From IMG/VR virus record IMGVR_UViG_3300002242_000571, positions 1 through 27,708 of that record: DNA of 27,708 bases; one strand, written 5' to 3'. The stretch comes from a virus. Under the pieces are notes generated by a model, which was not told where the DNA came from, ran no database searches, and worked only from the letters and a program-made list of their open reading frames with translations. The number at the start of each line of letters is the position of its first letter. Position 1 is the stretch's first letter. Position numbers and translations under genes: made by a program. Positions 1 through 6,105 of this stretch are shown here, piece by piece.

Positions 1-837
1 ATCAAACGAAGGTATCTTCCAGACACGGACGGCCCTTCCCTTTATCTTTAACACGACACTCTCACCGTTAATGTCGCGCAAGCGTTGAGCTATCTTATGC
101 GATTTATATTCAAAAAACTTGTTCTTTCTTAAATGCGCTTCAAAATCTCTTAACCTAAAGTAGGTTATAGACTCTTCCTCGTCTGTCCATGGGCGGCGGA
201 GTAAGATCTCTTCTTTGTCTTGCGCTTGCTGTAAAAAACGACAGAACTCTTCGAGATAGTCAAAGAACTGACCAGACGTACTGGCGTCTTGCGATACTTC
301 GATGATAGCACTTTCATTGTCTTTCATCTCCGTCATTAACGCAGAAATACGTCCTTCCCAAGCAGGCTTGGCAACCGTGCGTGGTATAAAGTTCAACTGC
401 TCCATACATGCTTTTTGAAACACGGTCTGATTAAGAAGCGCATCTGTATCTAACTCAAGGGGCTCGCCCTGCACGTCCATAAACCAGACAGGAGGGGTAC
501 TGTTATACTTACGCAAGTTTGCCACTGTAACACCCTGTACAGCGGCTCCCACACCAAATTTGCGAGTTCTGCACAAATCCTTGTTACAATGTGCATTTAT
601 TGGAGCATCTGTGCATTTATAAATATAGTCTTTTCGATCAAGTTGTTTGGCTACAATATTAACTTCTGCCAACGGTAAAGGTGGATCAAGATAGTTCATA
701 TTATATTGTAAGATCTCGTTTTCCCAACTATCTGGAAAAGCTTTGCGAAGATACACACCTATGTTGAATAGGCCGTTGTTGCGACCGCCTTCACTAATCT
801 TTGATCTGCACAAAATCTGCAAACAAGGTGGACCATC
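1..837 (-). CDS. AEP primase, C-terminal part (partial, out of frame with its N-terminal half)
   Basis: This reading frame is open from about 837 to base 1 and leaves the window. It has no ATG at the point where similarity should begin; the first ATG is near 699. It reads DGPPCLQIL, then SEGGRNNGLFNIGVYL, then a cysteine/histidine cluster (KC-x6-HC-x4-C followed by RTRKFGVG, about 541-620). Further on it reads FFDYLEEFC and RLRDFEAHLRKN, which look like a winged-helix-like end. From memory of the family, this order (DGPPC, GxRNNGLFN, Cys cluster, YLEEFC) is the C-terminal region of phage AEP primases of the TOTE-type primase family, and sits directly after the catalytic domain. Here the catalytic domain is in the neighbouring frame (794-1480), so I read the two as one gene broken by a +1 shift near 836-841. 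A separately started accessory subunit is possible but has no obvious start or ribosome binding site. Confidence 0.7.
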
Positions 838-1480
838 CTTTAAAAGGTACTGTCTCTTGCACCTCCGTAACTTGAAGCTTCTGCACTTCTTCCAAGGTTT
901 GTACATGCGTTTCATAAAGCTCGTAAAACTCTTCAAGGGTGGCGCTTGTACCATCATCTTTGAATGCGTAGCGCAAGCCATCCTCTGCGTTGTAGTATGG
1001 TAAATTTAAAAAGTTACCCACATCTCCACGATCTAAGTGTAATTTTATCTGCTTTGGAAATACTTCTGATCCGCCATACCCTAGTGCGGCAGACATGTGT
1101 TGAAGGGCCGCTTGCATATCACGGGCTTCAATCCAATCCTTTGTAAACAAAAAACAGTGCGCTCCACCCGACTTTGATCTACATACAATGAGGGGTAGTT
1201 TTAACGCTCTAATCTTCTTAACTAAGTTCGTATGATCTAACGGGTACTGATCTACATCTATACAACCCCATTTTGAGTTGTTGTCCTCATTAATAGGTAT
1301 AATCCCTACAGAAACGCCATCTCCTGATAGATGTCCTTCCCAAAGTGCTTTGGTCCTTGGTTCGCGGAGGATTGCCGCTTTGCCTGCATTCTTGCCATTT
1401 GACTGTTTTTTTTCAATCCTAAACGTACCGTAGGCTTCTTTTAGGCCATCAAAGATACGACTAAATTTTTCAACTGACAT
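794..1480 (-). CDS. AEP-type DNA primase, N-terminal catalytic part
   Basis: The 228-aa protein carries the marks of an archaeo-eukaryotic primase/polymerase catalytic core. WGCIDVDQY has the metal-binding D75-x-D77 pair. RSKSGGAHCFLF gives the S-x-H type motif with H108. A later EVFPKQ ... GNFLNLPYY stretch (about 139-162) matches the third conserved block of TOTE-type primases. It would make RNA or DNA primers for phage replication. It is last in a leftward set with the ssDNA-binding protein and the 193-aa gene. A weak AGGA lies upstream of the ATG at 1480. The last 17 residues or so, after VPFK, look wrong for the family. The expected DGPPCLQ continuation is in the next frame, so the TAG at 796-794 is probably not the natural end. 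Confidence 0.82.
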   Translation of the reverse strand: MSVEKFSRIFDGLKEAYGTFRIEKKQSNGKNAGKAAILREPRTKALWEGHLSGDGVSVGIIPINEDNNSKWGCIDVDQYPLDHTNLVKKIRALKLPLIVCRSKSGGAHCFLFTKDWIEARDMQAALQHMSAALGYGGSEVFPKQIKLHLDRGDVGNFLNLPYYNAEDGLRYAFKDDGTSATLEEFYELYETHVQTLEEVQKLQVTEVQETVPFKGWSTLFADFVQIKD

Positions 1481-1502
1481 AAAAAATCCTAAAGGTTAGT
1501 GG

Positions 1503-1526
1503 ACGGCGATGCCGAAGCACCGCCGT
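1503..1526 (-). other. Strong RNA hairpin with UUCG tetraloop between SSB and primase genes
   Basis: On the minus strand ACGGCGGTGC and GCATCGCCGT pair as a 10-bp stem (one G-T pair) around TTCG, closed by C-G. C(UUCG)G is a known extra-stable tetraloop. The stem lies in the 51-base gap after the SSB stop and before the primase ATG. No T-run follows it directly (CCACTAACC comes next), so it is not a normal intrinsic terminator. It may tune primase expression or protect the upstream mRNA 3' end. Confidence 0.7.
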
Positions 1527-1531
1527 GTAGA

Positions 1532-2332
1532 TTAAAATGGAATGTCTTTACTGTCGGCAACCTCATCGTTGCTATGCTTTACGACAACATCACCGCTCAA
1601 TATACTTTCTGAAAAAGTTTTACATTGCGCGTACAGAGCCGCATCTGAAATCGGCCCCTCTTTCGACATTTCCCAACCATGCCAACTGCCTTTGGAGTTT
1701 TCCTCACCAATTGTTTTCAACACATAAATGTGACTGAAACGTGGTGGCGAGAAAGGTCCGTTAGCACCGACCATCGTTGTGGAGGAAATCATAGAGTTCC
1801 ATTTTCTACTTTTTTTGAGTTGAGTAGACTTCATAGCAATCAACGCTGTTTCAGAACTACCGTCCTCTTTTAGGATAACAACAAAATGTTGATGTGTTTC
1901 TTCAATGTATGAACCATCGCCATCTACAACATAGTCTTTGTAGTCGTCTCGATCCTTTGGATCATTTGTAGTTTCAAAGAGTTTTTTAGTCTCAGGTCTT
2001 GGTTCGTTAGGCTCAAAGATATTTTTTGGAGCGCCACTTCCTTGGCCTCTGGGCATCCACTCTATAAACCGTCGTTGATAAGCACATGGTATAACTCGAA
2101 TACCTTCTTTCCCAACATAAACGTCTCCGCTTACAGTATTATAGATATCGCCTTTCCGCGCAGTTTCATGCGTATCCAAAACGGCATCATTACCAGACAG
2201 GACTTTGAGAAAGGGTAGCGCCAGATCTTCCTGACCCATTCCTTCCATTCCTTTACCCGCATCGGCCTCGAACATAGATGGATCAAACGCCTGAACGTCT
2301 CCACCTTTTTTATTAGCTACTTCTTTTGCCAT
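1532..2332 (-). CDS. Probable single-stranded DNA-binding protein
   Basis: The 266-aa acidic protein ends in NDEVADSKDIPF. An acidic tail closed by DIPF is the classic protein-docking tip of bacterial and many phage SSBs. The body (about residues 35-230) is mixed beta and aromatic-rich, for example VIPCAYQRRFIEWMPRG and SHIYVLKTIGEE, consistent with an OB-like core, but I cannot assign a named family. It sits between the 193-aa gene and the primase, as expected for a replication cofactor coating the template. Its ATG follows the previous stop directly (TAA then ATG), with AGAGGAG about 8 bases upstream inside the preceding gene, so translation is probably coupled. An unknown replication protein with an SSB-like tail is the alternative. 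Confidence 0.65.
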   Translation of the reverse strand: MAKEVANKKGGDVQAFDPSMFEADAGKGMEGMGQEDLALPFLKVLSGNDAVLDTHETARKGDIYNTVSGDVYVGKEGIRVIPCAYQRRFIEWMPRGQGSGAPKNIFEPNEPRPETKKLFETTNDPKDRDDYKDYVVDGDGSYIEETHQHFVVILKEDGSSETALIAMKSTQLKKSRKWNSMISSTTMVGANGPFSPPRFSHIYVLKTIGEENSKGSWHGWEMSKEGPISDAALYAQCKTFSESILSGDVVVKHSNDEVADSKDIPF

Positions 2333-2914
2333 TTACTTACTCCTCTTTATAATAGCTCGTTGCCCAATGTAGGCCCCAAACAGTTCCATTGGAAAATCAT
2401 CCCCTGCTTCACAACGCTCTTTAACAAAAGCGCGTAACGTGCCGCTGTGAATGTCCGTCTTTTGGTCAGCCGGATAACCCTCGTTCTCTGCAACCGCTTT
2501 AAATGCGAGTGCCTTTTCGTCTTCTCCACGACCAAACTGGCATGACACAACATTCTTTATTATGTCGTCGTAACCATGCTCGCGTAGCCATTCATAAGCT
2601 TTAGGACGATTAGCCACTAGAATTGAGGCACCATAGGTTTGTTTCACAGTAACCTCTGACCCATCATCTAGTGTCATTTTGCTTAAACCAATTTCTGCTA
2701 ACATATTCGGCAGTTCGTTATCAGTCAGTTGAAGCAATTCTTTTTTAGCATCTTTTGCTTGTTGCTCAAGATCGGCTAGTTTTGCCTCTTGAGCCATAAT
2801 CATTCTCGCAATTTCTGCTACAGTTTTTAGACCTTTCTGGTCTACCTTTTCGATAGAAGTGGCTTCGGTCTTCTCGAAGTCATCCTCCATCATTTTTAGT
2901 ACATTATCATTCAT
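2333..2914 (-). CDS. Phage protein of unknown function, N-terminal coiled coil (early operon)
   Basis: This is the first gene of the leftward replication operon, 193 aa. Residues about 25-70 form a heptad-rich helix (AQEAKLADLEQQAKDAKKEL) likely to be a coiled coil. Next comes LPNMLAEIGLSKMTLDDGSEVTVKQTYGASI, a pattern I associate with uncharacterised phage replication-region proteins. The C-terminal half holds several charged helices and ends in RAIIKRSK. There is no catalytic motif I recognise. A good ribosome binding site (GAGAGGT) precedes the ATG at 2914, and the gene lies directly behind the predicted leftward promoter. A role beside the SSB or primase follows only from position. A Gam-like DNA-end-binding role is conceivable from the coiled coil but unsupported. 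Confidence 0.8.
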   Translation of the reverse strand: MNDNVLKMMEDDFEKTEATSIEKVDQKGLKTVAEIARMIMAQEAKLADLEQQAKDAKKELLQLTDNELPNMLAEIGLSKMTLDDGSEVTVKQTYGASILVANRPKAYEWLREHGYDDIIKNVVSCQFGRGEDEKALAFKAVAENEGYPADQKTDIHSGTLRAFVKERCEAGDDFPMELFGAYIGQRAIIKRSK

Positions 2915-2933
2915 GTTTTACCTCTCTTGATTA

Positions 2934-2952
2934 AAGCACGTTTTTAGTGCTT
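2934..2952. other. Small inverted repeat in the divergent promoter region
   Basis: AAGCAC and GTGCTT form a perfect 6-bp inverted repeat around a 7-base loop. It lies in the leader of the predicted leftward transcript, and its right arm touches the -35 box of the predicted rightward promoter (2951-2956). It could be an operator half-site pair or an RNA hairpin in the 5' leader. There is no T-run to make it a terminator. Confidence 0.4.
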
Positions 2953-2979
2953 GCCTTTCCTTTTAAACCTTTCTATAAG
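2951..2979 (+). promoter_or_regulatory. Predicted sigma70-type promoter for the helicase
   Basis: TTGCCT at 2951-2956 (4 of 6 to the -35 consensus), a 17-base spacer and TATAAG at 2974-2979 (5 of 6 to the -10 consensus) lie 35 bases before the helicase ATG. Transcription would start near 2986. AGGAAA at 3001-3006 serves as ribosome binding site. This is the only promoter seen for the only rightward gene. Confidence 0.55.
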
Positions 2980-2989
2980 GTATTGTCAA
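2962..2989 (-). promoter_or_regulatory. Predicted sigma70-type promoter for the leftward replication operon
   Basis: On the minus strand a perfect TTGACA lies at 2989-2984, followed after 16 bases by TTTAAA at 2967-2962 (4 of 6 to TATAAT). The start would be near 2955, giving a leader of about 40 bases with the AAGCAC/GTGCTT repeat before the ATG at 2914. The -35 is excellent and the -10 is weak, which would suit activation or competition with the opposing promoter, whose elements overlap it. Confidence 0.5.
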
Positions 2990-3014
2990 CAGTATTAACT
3001 AGGAAAATCGTATT

Positions 3015-4475
3015 ATGTCAGATAAATTCAATGGTTACCTTTACAAAACAAAGCCTTATGAGCATCAAAAAAAAGTTTTAGAAGATTCTTGGGCAGAGGT
3101 TTTTTATGCTTATTTGATGGAAATGGGCACTGGTAAAAGTAAGGTTGCTATAGATAATATTGCGGTGCTGTATGAATGCAATAAAATTAATGCGGTCCTT
3201 ATCATTGCACCAAAAGGTGTGTACGATAATTGGATTTTAGGTGAGATACCTAATCATCTGCCAGATAGAATTGCTAGAATAGTGTGTAGATGGACGCCCT
3301 CCTCCTCCAAAAAGTTTGCTGAAGAATTAAACCACATCACATTGCATAAGACAAATGATTTAAAATTTTTTGTAATGAATGTCGAAGCTTTCTCTACAAG
3401 CAAAGGTACTAAAGCGGCGTATGAGTTTTTACTAAAGAACCCCGACAATATGGTCGTTGTTGATGAAAGCACTACAATTAAGAACCGTAAGGCCGCTCGA
3501 ACAAAAAATATTATGGAGCTACGGAACGTATCGTTGTACCGTCGGATACTAACAGGGTCGCCTGTTACAAAGTCTCCGATGGATTTATTTAGCCAATGTT
3601 TCTTCCTGTCGCCCCGTGCGTTAGGGTTTAACAGCTATTTTGCTTTTCAAGGTAGGTATGCAATGGTTCAGAGCCGAACAATGGGCAATCGAAGCTTTCA
3701 AGAGATTGTAGGCTACAGACGCTTAGACGAGCTTAATGAGAAGCTATTAGCGTTTAGTAACCGTATCCTAAAAGAAGAATGCTTAGACCTACCAGAGAAG
3801 GTCTATACGCGCCGTCAGATAGAACTGACGGACGAACAGTTGACTGTGTACACTCAGATGAAGAAATTGGCGCTTGCCCAACTGGAAAACGGTGAGCTTG
3901 CAACTACCGAAAGTGTGCTTACACAAATCATGCGACTACAACAAATTTGCTGTGGGTTTTTCCAACCTGACGATGGAGAAATTCAACCAATACCAAACAA
4001 CCGTCTATCTGGTCTTATGTCCGTGGTAGACGAGATTTCAGGGAAGGCGATAATTTGGGCGTCATACACTTATGACATTCAACGGATCGCACAGGCCCTG
4101 CGCGACCGTTTCGGGCCCGATTCGGTCGCAACTTACTTTGGAGGAACACCACAAAAAGAACGTCAAGAGATTGTTGATAAGTTTCAAGACGCGAATAGTG
4201 AGCTAAGATTTTTTGTAGGTCAACCTAAAACGGGTGGTTTTGGCATAACTTTGCATCAAGCTAACACTGTTATCTACTTTTCTAATTCGTATGATTTAGA
4301 AATAAGACTGCAAAGCGAAGATCGAGCGCATCGTATTGGACAGAAAAAGTCTGTTACATATGTTGATTTGGTATCGCCACGCACCATAGATGAGAAAGTA
4401 TTGAGCGCCTTACGCAAAAAAGTAGGGTTAGCGGGTCAAGTTTTAGGAGAAGAGGCGGCTACTTGGCTGACTTAG
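3015..4475 (+). CDS. SNF2-family (superfamily 2) DNA helicase/ATPase
   Basis: The 486-aa protein has the full SF2/SNF2 motif set. Motif I is EMGTGKSK (36-43), motif Ia IIAPKGVYDNW (63-73), motif II DEST (150-153), motif III LTGSP (179-183), motif IV around IIWASYT, motif V FGITLHQA (409-416) and motif VI QSEDRAHRIGQ (433-443). RAHRIGQ is the SNF2 signature. The length is that of a bare two-lobe motor with no accessory domain, as in many phage SNF2 proteins. It probably remodels or unwinds DNA during phage replication or recombination. It is transcribed opposite to everything else in the window from its own predicted promoter, and its 3' end overlaps the convergent 111-aa gene by 17 bases. The ATPase fold is certain; the substrate is not visible. 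Confidence 0.93.
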   Translation: MSDKFNGYLYKTKPYEHQKKVLEDSWAEVFYAYLMEMGTGKSKVAIDNIAVLYECNKINAVLIIAPKGVYDNWILGEIPNHLPDRIARIVCRWTPSSSKKFAEELNHITLHKTNDLKFFVMNVEAFSTSKGTKAAYEFLLKNPDNMVVVDESTTIKNRKAARTKNIMELRNVSLYRRILTGSPVTKSPMDLFSQCFFLSPRALGFNSYFAFQGRYAMVQSRTMGNRSFQEIVGYRRLDELNEKLLAFSNRILKEECLDLPEKVYTRRQIELTDEQLTVYTQMKKLALAQLENGELATTESVLTQIMRLQQICCGFFQPDDGEIQPIPNNRLSGLMSVVDEISGKAIIWASYTYDIQRIAQALRDRFGPDSVATYFGGTPQKERQEIVDKFQDANSELRFFVGQPKTGGFGITLHQANTVIYFSNSYDLEIRLQSEDRAHRIGQKKSVTYVDLVSPRTIDEKVLSALRKKVGLAGQVLGEEAATWLT

Positions 4476-4794
4476 GTGTTAATCGATCTACAAGTTCCAT
4501 AACGTCTCCAAGTGGCGCCTCCGACAACATCCGATATGTTTCTGCGGTAGCCCTTTGTGGACCCAACAATCGCATAGCTTTTGAAATTAAATCACTTTTA
4601 AAACGCATCATATCACTGTACGGAGTTTCATCAATTGGATCTACAGGCATTGTTATATTTAATTCTGCCGCTACAGGAGCTTGAGTTTGAGTTGTTGCAG
4701 GTATTTTAGGAATTGGAGGATCTAAATTTATTTTTACATTACTAGGGGAATACATTTGTTCTGAAGCTAAAAATAAAGGGCGGTTGTCTGCCAT
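4459..4794 (-). CDS. Small protein at the end of the virion cluster, unknown function
   Basis: The 111-aa protein is the last leftward virion-cluster gene, 3 bases after the 435-aa gene. Its N-terminal half is proline-rich and disordered-looking (NLDPPIPKIPATTQTQAP). Residues about 55-105 are helical (DMMRFKSDLISKAMRLLG, then TAETYRMLSEAPLGDVMELVDRL). No family is recognised. Its stop codon lies inside the 3' end of the helicase gene (17-bp antisense overlap). I saw no terminator between the convergent genes. A virion-associated or assembly role is suggested only by position. Confidence 0.7.
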   Translation of the reverse strand: MADNRPLFLASEQMYSPSNVKINLDPPIPKIPATTQTQAPVAAELNITMPVDPIDETPYSDMMRFKSDLISKAMRLLGPQRATAETYRMLSEAPLGDVMELVDRLTPKSAK

Positions 4795-4797
4795 ATG

Positions 4798-6105
4798 CTA
4801 CCTCATATACGTTTCATATCCTGCAATGCCCCGTGGGCCGCGTGACATGTTTCGTGCAACGTCGTTCAAGCTTGCAACGCCGCCTTGATTAAAGAGAACC
4901 GTGGGCCGTGTAAAAGGATCTACGGACGGTGATACAGGTGATACAGGTGTTCCTAATAAAGGATAGTTTGTGGGCACTAAAACATTAGCCATTTGCGTTG
5001 TTGTATTGGGTTCTACAACAGGTGGTGGAGCAGGTTCAGGTTGTAATAATTCAGGTGGCGAAGGTTGAGGAAAAATGGTGTCACTAATTGGAACACATGT
5101 ATTTGTTACTGGATCTAAAACAAACCCTTCGGGGCAAGGATCTGTTTTTCTAACTGCAAGTAAGTTTTGATCAACTCCTTCGTCAGAAGAGGTAAAACTT
5201 TCTGGTCCTAAACCAAGGCCAAATTCATTGTCTTGACCAAAATCAACTAATTCACCTTGAGAAATTTTACCTTTACCTTGATCCGTATAATCTACAGCAT
5301 CCATAAATCCAGCTAATTGTCCTGTATGACTTACAGGCGTACCTTTTTCATTAAAGCCAACGACGCCTATTACATTTCCACCTTGATCTCTAATGGCAAT
5401 TTGTCTTTCAGCTTTTGTATTAAACATCTTGTTCATTAACGAACCAATACCAAAACCTCCATCAGCGCTGTAATTACCTTGCTGTTGTAATTTATTTCTC
5501 ATAATATTTTTTTGATTAAAGATATTTTGAAAAATTTGTCCCGGTATTGAACCTGTTACAAGTTCTGAAAAAATACCTTTTTTTGGACGAGCCATCGGAT
5601 TTTTATAAAACTCTGTTATTTTTTTAGCCGTCAATGCTTCGGGATCTGTAGCTATATTTTTTCTATTTAAAGCTTCTATTCCTGATCTTTTTCGAGCTTC
5701 TCTTCGCGCATCAATTTCGTCTTGGTTCTGTGCATCAACAAGAGCTGCGGCCTCTTGCTGTTCTCGAACAATTGCCGCTTTTGCTGCGTTTGCTGCGTTT
5801 GCTGCGTCTATGTCTGCTTGACTAGGGCCTTGATCATTATCGACAGACACTGTTTGATCTCCATAACCAAAATTTTGTGGTGCGTCACCACCATCGCGAC
5901 TGTTGTCGTCTTTACCACGCCCTGCTTCACCAAAATCAAATCCATAATAAAACGCAGGTACGCCGCCGGGACCCGGTTTTCCTGCTCCGCCCATACTCTT
6001 TAGCATCATTGCTTCTTGAGGATTTATATAGGCAAGCATGTGTGGTTGATCGTTAATAACCGTTTGTCGAGGAACACTCATTTTATTTTTTTTATAACTC
6101 ATCAT
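4798..6105 (-). CDS. Virion-cluster protein with Pro-rich linker and C-terminal FNQGGVASL motif
   Basis: A 435-aa protein of unknown function. Its N-terminus reads HMLAYINPQEAMMLKSMGG and then Gly/Pro-rich GKPGPGGVPAFYYG. An acidic, Ala-rich helical stretch (about 100-150, ANAANAAKAAIVREQQEAAAL) follows. Near 320-340 is a cysteine pair in DPCPEGFVLDPVTNTCVPI, a small disulphide-like knot. Then comes a long proline-rich linker (PQPSPPELLQPEPAPPPVVEP). The C-terminus carries FNQGGVASL (405-413), nearly identical to a motif in the 1124-aa protein two genes upstream. The gene overlaps the 1282-aa gene by ATGA. I place it with the internal/ejection-type proteins by context only. Confidence 0.72.
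   Translation of the reverse strand: MMSYKKNKMSVPRQTVINDQPHMLAYINPQEAMMLKSMGGAGKPGPGGVPAFYYGFDFGEAGRGKDDNSRDGGDAPQNFGYGDQTVSVDNDQGPSQADIDAANAANAAKAAIVREQQEAAALVDAQNQDEIDARREARKRSGIEALNRKNIATDPEALTAKKITEFYKNPMARPKKGIFSELVTGSIPGQIFQNIFNQKNIMRNKLQQQGNYSADGGFGIGSLMNKMFNTKAERQIAIRDQGGNVIGVVGFNEKGTPVSHTGQLAGFMDAVDYTDQGKGKISQGELVDFGQDNEFGLGLGPESFTSSDEGVDQNLLAVRKTDPCPEGFVLDPVTNTCVPISDTIFPQPSPPELLQPEPAPPPVVEPNTTTQMANVLVPTNYPLLGTPVSPVSPSVDPFTRPTVLFNQGGVASLNDVARNMSRGPRGIAGYETYMR

Noticed and set aside
838-846. T-TTA-AAG slippery heptamer as a programmed -1 frameshift site in the primase
   Set aside because: The heptamer is in the downstream frame and a -1 shift there would lead back to the upstream frame. 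Joining the two halves needs +1 (or -2), so the classical -1 mechanism does not apply.
743-1003. Rightward open frame of 86 aa opposite the primase
   Set aside because: It is antisense to the conserved primase sequence, has no ribosome binding site I can see and no protein-like composition. Other rightward frames across 4800-27700 were dismissed for the same reason.
1503-1526. UUCG hairpin as an intrinsic terminator
   Set aside because: No T-run follows the stem directly on the minus strand; the next T-rich stretch is over 10 bases away and abuts the primase ATG.
3015-4475. AEP primase plus SF2 helicase as a TOTE-type conflict system
   Set aside because: The domains are reminiscent of that class, but they are in separate divergent genes, no nuclease partner is present, and the neighbours (SSB-like protein, virion genes) point to ordinary phage replication.
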